A DNA stretch of 51,585 nt from Flavobacteriales bacterium (GTDB taxonomy: Bacteria > Bacteroidota > Bacteroidia > Flavobacteriales_D > Crocinitomicaceae). This document shows, in pieces, positions 8,053 through 17,700 of the stretch (the first letter of the stretch is position 1; each line of letters begins with the position of its first letter). The translations under genes were made by a program, and so were the position numbers. Below the pieces are notes generated by a model. The model made no database searches. It saw only the letters and a list, made by a program, of their open reading frames with translations, and was not told the DNA's origin. The stretch lies in contig CANJLG010000015.1 of assembly GCA_947475095.1 (NCBI GenBank), positions 1 through 51,585 on the forward strand, read 5' to 3'.

Positions 8053-9053
8053 AGATAGATATGCATACCCACATCATTCCGAAACTCATGCCCAATTGGA
8101 CGGAGAAATTTGGCTATGGTAAATTTATTCATTTAGAACATCAAGATAATGGTACCGCTAATATGATGCAGGGTGGTCAATTTTTTCGAAACATTGAAGA
8201 AAATTGTTGGGACGAAAACATAAGAATTTCGGATTACGAAACATTTTCAACCAAGGTCCAAGTGGTTTGTACAATTCCTGTGATGTTTTCCTATTGGGCA
8301 AAGCCAGCAGACTGTGCAGCACTTTCAAGCTTCTTAAATGATCACATTGCTGAATTGGTGCAGCGATATCCAAAAAACTACATTGGATTAGGTACGATAC
8401 CGATGCAAGATACAGAAGAGGCAATCAAAGAATTAGAACGGATAAAATCAATTGGATTAGTCGGAGTTCAAATCGGCTCCAACATCAACGACGAAAACCT
8501 CAGCGAGGAGAAGTTTTTTCCGATTTTCGAAGCGTGTAGCCGACTAGATTTAGCTGTAATGATTCATCCATGGCAAATGATGGGATTTGATGCCATGAAA
8601 AAATATTGGCTCCCTTGGCTCGTTGGAATGCCAGCAGAAACATCTCGAGCTGCCTGTTCGATGATCTTTGGGGGTGTGCTCGAACGGCTGCCAAATTTAC
8701 GGGTGTGCTTTTCACATGCAGGTGGATCCTTTCTTCCTACTATTGGGAGAATAGAACATGGATTTAATTGTCGCCCTGATTTAGTTGCCATTGATAATCC
8801 AATTAATCCAAGAGAATACCTTGGTAAATTTTGGGTAGACTCCATTACCCACGACATAGATGCGCTTAAATACATTCTTAACATGCAAGGGTCAAAACGT
8901 GTTTGCCTCGGTTCAGATTATCCCTTTCCATTAGGCGACCTTGAAATCGGTAAATTCATAGAAGAAAGTGATTTATCTCACCAGGAAATAGAAGATGTTT
9001 TCAGTCATGCAACCCTTGAATGGTTGAAACTCGATAAAAAAGCGTTTTACTAA
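8046..9053 (+). CDS. 2-amino-3-carboxymuconate-6-semialdehyde decarboxylase (ACMSD)
   Basis: A 335-residue amidohydrolase-fold decarboxylase, the same length as animal ACMSD. The zinc and catalytic residues are in place: His7 and His9 (MHTHI), His174 (IHPWQM), His224 (FSHAGG) and Asp291 (LGSDYPFPLG). Blocks such as VPVMFSYWAKP-like (IPVMFSYWAKPAD), KYWLPWLVGMPAET and GRIEHGFNCRPDL are near-signature for this enzyme. It decarboxylates ACMS from 3-hydroxyanthranilate oxidation, drawing kynurenine-pathway carbon away from quinolinate/NAD and toward degradation via 2-aminomuconate semialdehyde. No other kynurenine gene lies nearby; the overlapping upstream partner is a GNAT protein. It is cytoplasmic. 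Confidence 0.93.
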   Translation: MLKIDMHTHIIPKLMPNWTEKFGYGKFIHLEHQDNGTANMMQGGQFFRNIEENCWDENIRISDYETFSTKVQVVCTIPVMFSYWAKPADCAALSSFLNDHIAELVQRYPKNYIGLGTIPMQDTEEAIKELERIKSIGLVGVQIGSNINDENLSEEKFFPIFEACSRLDLAVMIHPWQMMGFDAMKKYWLPWLVGMPAETSRAACSMIFGGVLERLPNLRVCFSHAGGSFLPTIGRIEHGFNCRPDLVAIDNPINPREYLGKFWVDSITHDIDALKYILNMQGSKRVCLGSDYPFPLGDLEIGKFIEESDLSHQEIEDVFSHATLEWLKLDKKAFY

Positions 9054-9060
9054 AATTGGG

Positions 9061-9080
9061 TAAGATCACATGTGATTTTA
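9061..9080. terminator. Hairpin between convergent ACMSD and purK genes
   Basis: The arms TAAGATCA and TGATTTTA (one G-T pair) close a CATG loop; the core ATCACATGTGAT is a perfect palindrome. It could terminate both convergent genes, but the stem is AT-rich and short. Confidence 0.4.
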
Positions 9081-9100
9081 CATGCTTGATTCCGTCAGTA

Positions 9101-10264
9101 TCATTTGCTGATACACCGAAGACCACTTTTTACGAGAGTAGCTTTTGACTTAATCTCCTCCATCGATGTTCCAAGCACGGTTATATGACCCATTTTTCGA
9201 AAGGGTTTGGTAAGTTCTTTTCCGTAGAGATGAACAAATACTCCAGGAATTTGAAGCACTTCTTCTAATCCTTCATAGTGTGCCGTACCGGAATGGCCTT
9301 TTTCACCAAGTAAGTTCAGCATAGCACCAGGTTGTATTAGTGCCGTAGATCCAAGCGATAAATTCAAAACAGCTCGAAGATGCTGAGAAAATTGGGACGT
9401 CTCGCAACACTCAATCGTATGATGACCGCTATTGTGCGTTCGTGGTGCAATTTCATTGACTAATAACTCCCCCTTCTTCGTTAGGAAAAACTCAACGGCT
9501 AATATGCCAACTAATTCCAAAGATTGTATAATCGAAGACGCAATTTCAATCGCTTTTTGCTCAATTTCTAAAGAGATAGCGGCGGGTGAGAATTGAAATT
9601 CAACCAAATTTGCTTCTTGACTAAATTCACATTCAACAGCAGGAAAAACGGCTAATTGACCTGAAACATTTCGTGCGACAATAATGGAGATTTCTTTTTC
9701 AAAATCAATCATTGATTCAATAACACACGGTGCATCAAACGCGAATGCTAATTCTTCTTTATTTCTAATTACCTGAACCCCTTTCCCATCATATCCTCCG
9801 GTTCGTAATTTTTGCACATAAGGAAAATCAAGCTGAGCTGAAAGAAGTTCTGCCTTACTTTCCATTAATTGGTATGTAGCCGTTGGAATAGAATTATCCG
9901 TATAAAATTGCTTTTGGATCCCCTTATCTTTTATAATCCTTAAAGCGGAAGGTTGAGGAAAAACATGGTGCCCTTCTTTCTCCAACTGCTCCAATGCATC
10001 AATGTTTACATTTTCAATTTCAATGGTTAAATAGTGCTTATCTTTTCCAAATTGATAGACATCTTCATAATTATTGAAATCACCGACGGTAAAAGTATCT
10101 GCTAGTTTAGCACATGGCGCAGCTGGATTAGGGTCCAAAACATGAACAATAATGCCTATTTCCTTGGCTGCTTCAATCATCATCATACCCAATTGACCTC
10201 CACCTAAAACACCTATTGATGCATTTTGTGAAATGTCTATATTTTTGTGCTTTTGCTGAGGCAT
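9101..10264 (-). CDS. purK: 5-(carboxyamino)imidazole ribonucleotide synthase
   Basis: A 387-residue ATP-grasp enzyme that converts AIR, bicarbonate and ATP to N5-CAIR in purine synthesis. The N-terminal nucleotide-like fold GVLGGGQLGMMM is followed by DPNPAAPCAKLAD and TIEIENVNIDALEQLE. The ATP-grasp part carries KLRTGGYDGKGVQVI, CVIESMIDFEKEISIIVARN and the metal-binding block LVNEIAPRTHNSGHHTIE. Length and order match the PurK family. It is monocistronic, divergent from hpt with a 90-bp shared promoter region, which keeps purine de novo synthesis next to purine salvage (hpt, adk). Confidence 0.96.
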   Translation of the reverse strand: MPQQKHKNIDISQNASIGVLGGGQLGMMMIEAAKEIGIIVHVLDPNPAAPCAKLADTFTVGDFNNYEDVYQFGKDKHYLTIEIENVNIDALEQLEKEGHHVFPQPSALRIIKDKGIQKQFYTDNSIPTATYQLMESKAELLSAQLDFPYVQKLRTGGYDGKGVQVIRNKEELAFAFDAPCVIESMIDFEKEISIIVARNVSGQLAVFPAVECEFSQEANLVEFQFSPAAISLEIEQKAIEIASSIIQSLELVGILAVEFFLTKKGELLVNEIAPRTHNSGHHTIECCETSQFSQHLRAVLNLSLGSTALIQPGAMLNLLGEKGHSGTAHYEGLEEVLQIPGVFVHLYGKELTKPFRKMGHITVLGTSMEEIKSKATLVKSGLRCISK

Positions 10265-10333
10265 GTTGCAAAGATAAACAACCTAATTCAATTCAAATCT
10301 CAAATCACCTTTTCTTATGTAATCAAAAATGAG

Positions 10334-10341
10334 TACTTTTG
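10334..10341 (+). promoter_or_regulatory. Candidate -7 promoter box for the hpt-adk-obg operon
   Basis: TACTTTTG fits TAnnTTTG, 13 bp before the hpt ATG. No clear -33 partner was found. Confidence 0.35.
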
Positions 10342-10354
10342 ACTTTGCATTTGT

Positions 10355-10897
10355 ATGAACGAGATACAACTTCACGACAAACATTTTGAATTATTTATTT
10401 CTTCCGAAGAAATATTAACCAAAGTAGCTGCCCTAGCCAAAAAGATAGAGGCCGACTATGAGGGAAAAGAAATACTTTTTCTTTCCATTTTAAACGGTTC
10501 CTTTATGTTTACAAGTGATTTATTGAAAAATATTCAAAAACAACTAGAAGTATCCTTCATTAAAGTGAGTTCATATTCAGGCACTAGCACTACAGGGCGA
10601 GTTGATGAATTAATAGGCTTAGCAACATCTATAACGGATAAACACATTATTGTAGTAGAGGACATTGTCGATACAGGAATTACAATCGATAAAGTAATTA
10701 CCTTATTGAACGCTTCAAACCCAGCCTCTATTTCAGTTTGTACATTTTTATACAAACCAAGCGCATTCAAAGGCAATAGTGTACCACAATACGTCGGATT
10801 TGAGATTCCAAACAAATTTGTAGTAGGTTACGGCCTTGATTATAATCAATTAGGCAGAAACTTAGCCGCATTATACCAATTAAAAGAAACTAACTGA
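10355..10897 (+). CDS. hpt: Hypoxanthine phosphoribosyltransferase
   Basis: A 180-residue type I phosphoribosyltransferase that makes IMP/GMP from hypoxanthine or guanine and PRPP. The PRPP-binding loop is seen as IIVVEDIVDTGIT (residues 98-110), the flexible loop as SYSGTSTTGR (73-82), and the N-terminal ILNGSFMFTSDLL block fits HPRT. It is the first gene of a tight run: adk starts 1 bp after its stop and obg 2 bp after adk. This order is frequent in Bacteroidota. It is cytoplasmic. Confidence 0.95.
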   Translation: MNEIQLHDKHFELFISSEEILTKVAALAKKIEADYEGKEILFLSILNGSFMFTSDLLKNIQKQLEVSFIKVSSYSGTSTTGRVDELIGLATSITDKHIIVVEDIVDTGITIDKVITLLNASNPASISVCTFLYKPSAFKGNSVPQYVGFEIPNKFVVGYGLDYNQLGRNLAALYQLKETN

Positions 10898-10898
10898 C

Positions 10899-11477
10899 AT
10901 GTTAAATATCGTATTATTTGGCCCGCCGGGCGCAGGTAAAGGAACTCAATCGGAGCGTTTAACTGAAAAGTTTAAGCTCATTCATCTATCCACAGGAGAT
11001 GTCTTTAGGGCAAATCTTAAAAATGAAACCGCATTAGGCGAACTTGCTAGAACCTATATGGATAAAGGTCAATTGGTACCTGACGAACTTACCATCGAAA
11101 TGTTAAAAGCAGAAGTTCTAAAACATTCCTCTCCGATCGGATTTATTTTTGATGGATTTCCTAGAACTAATGCACAAGCAATAGCGCTAGACGATCTGTT
11201 AGCAAGTTTAAATACTGAAATTTCTATTATGTTGGCCTTAGAAGTGGAAGAAGAAGAACTAAAAAAACGATTATTAGCAAGAGCTGAACAAAGCGGTCGA
11301 GCAGACGATGCCGATGCTGCCATTATTGAAAATAGAATCGCTGTTTACAATAACGAAACCGCTCCAGTAAAAACATATTATCAAGGTCAAAATAAATTCA
11401 CTTCAATTCAAGGAATAGGAAACATCGATGAGATTACTCAACGAATTTTCACCGCTTTGGAAAACATACAAGCCTAA
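10899..11477 (+). CDS. adk: Adenylate kinase
   Basis: A 192-residue kinase that interconverts ATP + AMP and 2 ADP. The P-loop GPPGAGKGT is at residues 8-16, followed by HLSTGDVFR (AMP site) and [13 protein letters not shown]. The lid is short ([11 protein letters not shown]) with no zinc-binding cysteines, as in short-type adenylate kinases. It sits between hpt and obg, almost without spacers, so it is translated from the same message. It is cytoplasmic and expected to be essential. Confidence 0.97.
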   Translation: MLNIVLFGPPGAGKGTQSERLTEKFKLIHLSTGDVFRANLKNETALGELARTYMDKGQLVPDELTIEMLKAEVLKHSSPIGFIFDGFPRTNAQAIALDDLLASLNTEISIMLALEVEEEELKKRLLARAEQSGRADDADAAIIENRIAVYNNETAPVKTYYQGQNKFTSIQGIGNIDEITQRIFTALENIQA

Positions 11478-11479
11478 CA

Positions 11480-12472
11480 ATGGCATCAGACAATTTTGTA
11501 GATTACGTAAAAATTCACTGTACTTCAGGTACCGGTGGTGGAGGTTCAACTCACTTCAGAAGGGAGAAATACATTCCTAAAGGTGGGCCAGATGGTGGAG
11601 ATGGTGGAAGAGGTGGCCACGTAATTGTAAAAGGAAATAAGCAATTATGGACCTTATTGCATCTTAAGTTTAAAAAACACATTAAGGCAAGTCATGGCGG
11701 ACATGGGGCAGGAAACTTGAAAACTGGTTCTCAGGGAGATGATGTATACATCGATGTACCCTTAGGCACGATTGCCAAAGATGCTGAAACAGGGGAAATA
11801 CTATTTGAAGTAAAAGAAGACGGAGAAGAAATGATTATCCAACGAGGCGGAAGAGGTGGATTAGGAAATGATCAATTCAAATCACCTACTAACCAGACTC
11901 CTCGCTATGCTCAACCCGGTGAAGAAGGTATAGAAAGCTGGAAAATACTGGAATTGAAATTATTAGCTGATGTTGGCCTTGTTGGTTTTCCAAATGCTGG
12001 TAAAAGCACTTTATTGTCTGTTATTTCTTCTGCGAAACCAGAAATTGGCGATTACGCATTCACCACTTTAAGACCAAATCTTGGGATGGTTTTCTACCGC
12101 GATTTTAGGTCATTTATCATGGCTGATATTCCAGGAATTATTGAAGGAGCTCACACAGGAAAAGGATTAGGATTGAAATTTTTAAGACACATTGAACGAA
12201 ATTCATTGCTGCTTTTTATGATTCCAGCAGATAGCGAAAATATTAGTCAGGAATTTTCAATTCTAAAGCGTGAGTTGGAAATGTTTAACCCGGATTTACT
12301 TGACAAAAAACGCATATTAGCGATCACGAAATCTGATATGCTCGACAATGAGATGATGGAACAAATGAAAACAGATATTCCTGATATTCCCTACGTATTT
12401 ATTTCATCTGTAGCGCAACATGGCTTAACGGAATTAAAAGATATGATTTGGAAATATCTTGACAATGATTGA
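11480..12472 (+). CDS. obg: GTPase Obg (CgtA), ribosome assembly and stress control
   Basis: A 330-residue Obg GTPase. The glycine-rich N-terminal Obg domain ([26 protein letters not shown] and RGGRGGLGN) spans about 1-158. The G domain follows: G1 GFPNAGKST (169-177), G2 [12 protein letters not shown]3 DIPG (216-219), G4 TKSD and G5 ISSVAQHG. The C-terminal OCT domain of some homologues is absent, as is usual for this length. It acts in 50S subunit maturation and growth control. The last 8 bp overlap the PAP2 gene start. Confidence 0.97.
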   Translation: MASDNFVDYVKIHCTSGTGGGGSTHFRREKYIPKGGPDGGDGGRGGHVIVKGNKQLWTLLHLKFKKHIKASHGGHGAGNLKTGSQGDDVYIDVPLGTIAKDAETGEILFEVKEDGEEMIIQRGGRGGLGNDQFKSPTNQTPRYAQPGEEGIESWKILELKLLADVGLVGFPNAGKSTLLSVISSAKPEIGDYAFTTLRPNLGMVFYRDFRSFIMADIPGIIEGAHTGKGLGLKFLRHIERNSLLLFMIPADSENISQEFSILKRELEMFNPDLLDKKRILAITKSDMLDNEMMEQMKTDIPDIPYVFISSVAQHGLTELKDMIWKYLDND

Positions 12473-13058
12473 ATTTCTTGAACATATTGATCGTCAAATT
12501 TTGCTTTTTATCAATGGCTATCACAATCCATTTGCGGATAGTTTGATGTGGTTTTTATCCGGCAAAGTAATCCTGGTTCCAATTATCATAATTACTTATT
12601 TCTTCCTTTGGAAAAAATACAATTGGAAAAGTCTCTTGTTAATTACAATTAGTATTACCTGCACGATAATTCTTACCGATCAACTCTCTGTACATTTATT
12701 CAAAGAGGTATTCCTGCGTTACAGACCTTCCCATAATTTAGAAATTGGACCTTTATTACACTTCTATGAATTCAAACCCGGCGAACTTTATTTAGGAGGA
12801 CAATACGGATTTATTTCTTCACATGCCGCGAATTATTTTGGATTTATTGGACTGGTTGCTCCCTTATTCTACCTTAAAAACAAAGGTTTTTTTACATTTT
12901 TAGTATCCATGGGATTACTAATAGGTGTAAGTAGAATTTATTTAGGCGTGCATTATCCTAGCGATGTTGTTGTAGGTGCTATTTTTGGTTTTGCAATTGG
13001 CATGTTTGTGTACGCTGTGATTAAAAAGAACTTGTTTAAATTTTCGATCCAAACATGA
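12465..13058 (+). CDS. Phosphatase PAP2 family membrane protein
   Basis: A 197-residue integral membrane protein with about six hydrophobic segments. The three PAP2 signature blocks are [12 protein letters not shown] (K-x6-RP), SSHAANYFG (PSGH position, with the first residue changed to Ser) and [14 protein letters not shown] (SR-x5-H-x3-D). Such enzymes dephosphorylate undecaprenyl pyrophosphate or phosphatidate-type lipids at the membrane. The ATG at 12465 overlaps the obg stop by 8 bp; a TTG at 12459 is in frame but less likely. crcB follows with a 4-bp overlap. Confidence 0.9.
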   Translation: MIEFLEHIDRQILLFINGYHNPFADSLMWFLSGKVILVPIIIITYFFLWKKYNWKSLLLITISITCTIILTDQLSVHLFKEVFLRYRPSHNLEIGPLLHFYEFKPGELYLGGQYGFISSHAANYFGFIGLVAPLFYLKNKGFFTFLVSMGLLIGVSRIYLGVHYPSDVVVGAIFGFAIGMFVYAVIKKNLFKFSIQT

Positions 13059-13411
13059 CTTGGGTACTGGTATTTATTGGTGGTGGAATAGGTAGCCTTC
13101 TTCGTTTTGGCATTGGAAAATTGTTCTTGTTCAAAGGCTTAGGTTTCCCTTGGGGAACTTTCATCTCAAATAGTTTAGCCTGCTTATTTTTTGCATTCAT
13201 CTACCTTACCTTAATGAAATTGCCTAAAAACGAATGGATACAACCCTTACTTTTAGTTGGCTTTTGCGGTGGATTTAGTACATTCAGCACATTTTCATTT
13301 GAAAATATTCAACTCATTCAGCAAGGAAATTGGAGCATCGCACTACTTAATATATGCTTATCACTGATTATTGGCTTCAGTAGTATCTATTTACTGGTTT
13401 CAAAAATTTAA
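13055..13411 (+). CDS. crcB: Fluoride efflux channel CrcB (Fluc)
   Basis: A 118-residue, four-helix membrane protein. Family marks are GGGIGSLLRFGIG near the N-terminus (Arg17), WGTFISNSLACLFFAF (conserved Thr and Asn lining the pore) and GFCGGFSTFSTFSFE, the Phe-box segment with the central sodium site. It exports fluoride as a dual-topology dimer. The start overlaps the PAP2 stop by 4 bp (ATGA). I see no fluoride riboswitch upstream, as expected for a gene in the middle of an operon. Confidence 0.93.
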   Translation: MTWVLVFIGGGIGSLLRFGIGKLFLFKGLGFPWGTFISNSLACLFFAFIYLTLMKLPKNEWIQPLLLVGFCGGFSTFSTFSFENIQLIQQGNWSIALLNICLSLIIGFSSIYLLVSKI

Positions 13412-13414
13412 CAC

Positions 13415-13582
13415 ATGCTTAGATTATTCATTCCTTTAGCCTTCCTTGTCATATACATGGCTTGGCTATTCTATATCATCTTTATCCAAAAAAGCTTTAA
13501 AAGAAATTTAAACGGCGTTTATTTGGGCCTTTTCTTTTTTTCTATTTGGGCAATTGTCGGTCTATTTATTATGTATTCTTAA
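13415..13582 (+). CDS. Small two-helix membrane protein (55 aa)
   Basis: This short ORF starts 3 bp after the crcB stop and encodes 55 residues: MLRLFIPLAFLVIYMAWLFY at the N-terminus, a polar basic hinge (QKSFKRN), and a second hydrophobic helix ending WAIVGLFIMYS. The tight spacing, ATG start and two well-formed transmembrane helices argue that it is a real last gene of the hpt-crcB operon. I do not recognise a family and offer no function. Confidence 0.6.
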   Translation: MLRLFIPLAFLVIYMAWLFYIIFIQKSFKRNLNGVYLGLFFFSIWAIVGLFIMYS

Positions 13583-13637
13583 GGAACTAAAGAAGCGACA
13601 ATAGCTTCAGTCAAACGTATGATTGAATTATTTAGGC

Positions 13638-16600
13638 TTATTTCCAAAAACGGCTTAATGTCTTAGTATACGGAATCGGAACGGTGTTAAGTTTTTCTTG
13701 CAGTGACATCATTCGATTACTTATTACACCAAGGGAAATGCTTAGGGCATTATATTGCTCTTCCGCTATTGCTTTATTTGCTCGATGTGTATTGGAAACA
13801 CCAGCCGTATTTTCATAAAGTTGATATTCCACCATTCCCATACGATCGTTTATACTTGGTAGCGTTTCAAATTCTCTTGAAGACTTGATCTTATCGCCCC
13901 AAAGAACTAAAGCCGCTTCATCATAAAGCAACTTCAACGCTCGGGTTTCTGAAAGTAACCTCAAATCAGTATTGGGATAATTAATAAGAGTTGACTGCAT
14001 TTCTTTTAACACATCATTTACTTCACCTAACCAATTACTAGCATTATTTATTTTCTGATTTAAAACAGCAACATCGTTTCGAAATAGGACCAACTCAGCA
14101 GGATTCTTAGCGACTAATGTCTGATTATTTAAGCCGATAACCGTAAACGATTGCTTCGTAACTAGCTCTTCAACAAGACCATTTTGAACAAGGGAAATAG
14201 ATACAAAATAGTTCCCTGGAGGAACCAAAAATCCATTTGACTCTGCATTGATAGAATTTGTTGAATTCGAACGAAGATTCCAACTCATTCTCACTATTCC
14301 TTTAGTTGGACTCGAAGTCATTCGTCGAACTTCTTTTCCAGTTTGGTCTGTAATCACCCAAATCAAATTTGCGGCTTCATCTAGCGCCTCCTTTCTAAGC
14401 TCATCGAAAGTTGGATAAAAAACATCCTTTTTTTCTTTCTCTAATGCTTTTTCTTTCTCCTGTCGAATATCTTTCAGCGTTTTGTACTCATCTTTAATGT
14501 ATAATGAGAAAGTAGCACCAAAGGTAGGGTTACTAGCAGCCCACATGTTATGTCCTTGAAAACCTGTACCATCTAAGCCCAATGGATCGGCTGGAACATA
14601 TTGTAAAGCTGGTTTAACAGGAAATAAAAAGGCCTTTTTATCCAAATTTTCCTTCGTCAAACTGCGCAAAGGTGAATAATTATCTAGCACGTAGAATCCT
14701 CTTCCAAAAGTTGCTGCAACAAGATCATTTTCTCTTTTTTGAATATCCAAATCATATACCGCTGTGATTGGCAAACCACTAATTTTTGTCCAAACTTTGC
14801 CATTGTCGTTTGAAAAATAAGCCCCAAACTCAGTCCCAACAAATAATAAATTGGGATCCACATGGTCTTGCTTGATGCAATAAACATTTCCGCGATCCGG
14901 TAAATTAGAAGAAATGGAAGTCCACGTTTTACCTTTATCATTGGAGGTAAACAAATACGGCTTAAAATCACCCTGACGTTGAGAATTAAACGCTACATAA
15001 ACAGTATTTTCGTCGTGTAAGGATGCCGTAAGCATATTAACGCGTGTATTTGCCGGCACTCCTGGAAAGACATTGTATTTTGCCCAAGTACCACCGTCAT
15101 TTTCCGATACTTGAATTAAGCCATCATCAGTACCAACATATAAAAGACCTTTTTTCTTCGGCGATTCATCCAAGGCAATGACGTTTCCATAAATGGTTGT
15201 AGAAGCATTTTTCATTACCGCATCGATGGTCCAAACTTGATCCATTACTTCTAATTTATTACGATCAATTTGCTGACTTAAATCGGGTGAAATAACTTGC
15301 CAGTCATCGCCTTTGTTAGTTGATTTGAATAATTTATTTGCCGCAAAATATAAGGTTGATGCATCATGAGAAGAAACAATAAGCGGCGCATCCCAATTCC
15401 AACGATAGGCAGCTTCCCCTTTTCCTGGCATAGGCTGAATCGGCACCTTTTCACCAGAAGCTTTATCATAACGAACTAACCAACCGTGTTGAGCCTGCGC
15501 GTAAACGATATTATTATTTGACCAATCTGTTGCTGATTCGAATCCATCCCCCCCATTCGTAATGTACCAATCTGAATTAAGAATCCCTGCAGCATTATTT
15601 GTTGCAGATGGCCCACCCATTGAATTATTATCTTGCGTACCGCCAAATATATTGTAAAAAGGAGCCGCATTATCAGTGGTCACCTTATAAAATTGAATGA
15701 TCGGAAGATTAGCGTAATACTTCCATTCTTTAGCATGAGTATAGGTTTCATACATCCCACCATCACAACCTACGAGCCAATGATTCGTGTTTTTTGGATC
15801 TATCCAAATGCAATGGTTATCGACATGCTTATTTTTTTCGCCCGTCGGCTTAAAAGTCTTACCGCCATCTTCACTATGGTGCATATAGGTATCCATTGCA
15901 AAAACTTTGTTTTTGTCGAGTGGATCACAAAAAATTTCTTGGTAATAGTTTCCACTTGTGCTGAAATCAGATTGCTTTGACCAACTTTCGCCTTTATTGA
16001 CAGAACGATAAACACCACCTTTTCCATATCTACCCTCAACGATAGCATATACATAATTAGCGTCACTTGCCGAAACCGCCAAACCTATTCTTCCCATATC
16101 GCCTGAAGGAAGGCCCGATTTCACTTCACGCCAAGTTGCTCCGCCATCGGTAGATTTATATAAAGCTGATTCAGGTCCGCCACCAATGTAGGTCCACTCG
16201 TGTCTTCTTCGCTGATGAGCAGCAGCATACAAAATATCTGGATTCGTTGGATCTATTGCTATTTCAGAAACGCCCGTGTTATCAGAGATGTTTAACGTTC
16301 GCTCCCAAGTTTTCCCACCATCAACAGACTTATAAACACCTCTTTCTCCCCCACTCTTCCACAAAGGACCATAAGCAGCAACCCAAAGAATATTTTCATT
16401 TGTAGGATGGATTATTATATTACCGATGTGCTCAGAATTTTTTAATCCCATGTTAGTAAAAGACTTCCCTCCATCCAAAGACTTGTAAACACCATCGCCA
16501 TAAGCAACGGACCGTTGATTATTATTTTCACCCGTTCCCACCCAAAGTGTATTCGGATTGGACGGTGCTAATTCGACACAAGCAATAGAAAAAGAACCTT

Positions 16601-16874
16601 GACCGTCAAAAATGGGCGAAAAAGTAATTCCATGATTAGTTGTTTGCCAAACCCCTCCGCAAGCAGCGGCAACATACCACACATCATTATTATTTGGATG
16701 AATAGCTAGATCAACCACACGACCAGAAGTTAAGGCTGGTCCAACCAAACGAAAGGACAAAGATGCTACTGAAGATACATCAAATAAAGGTGTTGATGGA
16801 GTGACAATTGGATTCTTCTTTTGAGCAAAGTTTACAGAAGAAAGGAGTAGAAATAGAAAGAGTATTTTTTTCAT
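13638..16874 (-). CDS. Large secreted BNR/VPS10-like beta-propeller protein
   Basis: A 1078-residue exported protein. After a signal peptide (MKKILFLFLLLSSVNFAQ) there are many BNR/Asp-box motifs, for example S-x-D-G-G-K-x-F/W as in YKSLDGGKSF, YKSVDGGKTW, YKSTDGGATW, HHSEDGGKTF and FTSNDKGKTW. These form sortilin/VPS10-like propellers over about residues 40-740. The part after about 760 (LFPVKPALQYVPADPLG onward) has no Asp boxes and ends in a helical tail. Databases often call such proteins glycosyl hydrolases, but no catalytic residues are evident. The C-terminus has no T9SS domain, so it may stay periplasmic or cell-associated. It is monocistronic. Confidence 0.88.
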   Translation of the reverse strand: MKKILFLFLLLSSVNFAQKKNPIVTPSTPLFDVSSVASLSFRLVGPALTSGRVVDLAIHPNNNDVWYVAAACGGVWQTTNHGITFSPIFDGQGSFSIACVELAPSNPNTLWVGTGENNNQRSVAYGDGVYKSLDGGKSFTNMGLKNSEHIGNIIIHPTNENILWVAAYGPLWKSGGERGVYKSVDGGKTWERTLNISDNTGVSEIAIDPTNPDILYAAAHQRRRHEWTYIGGGPESALYKSTDGGATWREVKSGLPSGDMGRIGLAVSASDANYVYAIVEGRYGKGGVYRSVNKGESWSKQSDFSTSGNYYQEIFCDPLDKNKVFAMDTYMHHSEDGGKTFKPTGEKNKHVDNHCIWIDPKNTNHWLVGCDGGMYETYTHAKEWKYYANLPIIQFYKVTTDNAAPFYNIFGGTQDNNSMGGPSATNNAAGILNSDWYITNGGDGFESATDWSNNNIVYAQAQHGWLVRYDKASGEKVPIQPMPGKGEAAYRWNWDAPLIVSSHDASTLYFAANKLFKSTNKGDDWQVISPDLSQQIDRNKLEVMDQVWTIDAVMKNASTTIYGNVIALDESPKKKGLLYVGTDDGLIQVSENDGGTWAKYNVFPGVPANTRVNMLTASLHDENTVYVAFNSQRQGDFKPYLFTSNDKGKTWTSISSNLPDRGNVYCIKQDHVDPNLLFVGTEFGAYFSNDNGKVWTKISGLPITAVYDLDIQKRENDLVAATFGRGFYVLDNYSPLRSLTKENLDKKAFLFPVKPALQYVPADPLGLDGTGFQGHNMWAASNPTFGATFSLYIKDEYKTLKDIRQEKEKALEKEKKDVFYPTFDELRKEALDEAANLIWVITDQTGKEVRRMTSSPTKGIVRMSWNLRSNSTNSINAESNGFLVPPGNYFVSISLVQNGLVEELVTKQSFTVIGLNNQTLVAKNPAELVLFRNDVAVLNQKINNASNWLGEVNDVLKEMQSTLINYPNTDLRLLSETRALKLLYDEAALVLWGDKIKSSREFETLPSINDRMGMVEYQLYENTAGVSNTHRANKAIAEEQYNALSISLGVISNRMMSLQEKLNTVPIPYTKTLSRFWK

Positions 16875-17074
16875 AGTGCGACATTATTTTTAAAGTGCGA
16901 AATTACGACAATCTGATAAAAATTTAAATGAAATTATAGCCTTTTATAAGGATGTAATTAAAGTAATAAACTAAAAGAAAATGATTTGATCAAAGATTAA
17001 GACACTAATAACTCTTCAGCAAAGGGAAGAAATATTTATTTTCAAAAAAAAATACAAACGATAAGAGCAGCAAC

Positions 17075-17620
17075 TTAAACTTTTAAGCCCCTTACCACGC
17101 GTTCTTTGCGCTTGATTTTTTGAAGTTTCTTACGAGCAACCATTAGAATTGCACTACGCGGGTTACCACGAAGCAAATCTATTTTATACATGCTATCACC
17201 GTACTTGATTTTTGGTCCACCCTGCTGCCCCCAGTCAACATCGAAATAATAACGCTTAGAAGCATCTGATTTAGAATAAAATTTAAGCACTTTTCCTTCA
17301 CCAGTTTCAAAACGAACAAACAATTCTCCTTTAGGGCCAAAATGATCAAAAATACAACTTGTACTCGCTGGAATAATAATAGACTCTTTTTGGCTACTTG
17401 AACTAGAAACTAGTGTGCCATTTGATGTCGTTCCTTGATTATCCGCTTTTATTTCTTGATCCAAAATAATCGTTGCAGAAGTAAAAAACTGAACCTTAGC
17501 CATTTTATCCTCAGTATCTAAAGCAAATTCATCGCGAATTGAATTGGTATAAGGTACCTTCATACCGCAAGAGGAAAGTATTAAAAGTATAGTACTTAAA
17601 AAAATTATAGCTGTTTTCAT
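17075..17620 (-). CDS. Putative lipoprotein of unknown function
   Basis: A 181-residue protein with a lipoprotein signal (MKTAIIFLSTILLILSSCGMK; Cys19). The mature part has a serine-rich stretch (SNGTLVSSSSSQKES) and a C-terminal basic tail (VARKKLQKIKRKERVVRGLKV). The middle (GEGKVLKFYSKSDASKRYYFDVDWGQQGGPKIKYGDSMYKID) looks beta-rich. I recognise no family. It is divergent from the lipoprotein gene at 17701 with an 80-bp intergenic region. The basic C-terminus is unusual for an exported lipoprotein and could contact nucleic acid, peptidoglycan or acidic surfaces; this is speculation. Confidence 0.72.
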   Translation of the reverse strand: MKTAIIFLSTILLILSSCGMKVPYTNSIRDEFALDTEDKMAKVQFFTSATIILDQEIKADNQGTTSNGTLVSSSSSQKESIIIPASTSCIFDHFGPKGELFVRFETGEGKVLKFYSKSDASKRYYFDVDWGQQGGPKIKYGDSMYKIDLLRGNPRSAILMVARKKLQKIKRKERVVRGLKV

Positions 17621-17687
17621 GATCTTTTATTTTTTTACAAAAATAATTAAAACAAATTAAGTAAAACATTTTTATCGTAGCAATTAT

Positions 17688-17695
17688 TACTTTTG
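17688..17695 (+). promoter_or_regulatory. Candidate -7 promoter box for the 17701 lipoprotein gene
   Basis: TACTTTTG fits TAnnTTTG and lies only 5 bp before the ATG, which suggests a leaderless or nearly leaderless transcript. Confidence 0.35.
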
Positions 17696-17700
17696 TTGTT

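Noticed and set aside
12459-12464. TTG start two codons upstream for the PAP2 gene
   Set aside because: The ATG at 12465 gives a typical overlap with obg and a normal N-terminus; the extra two residues add nothing.
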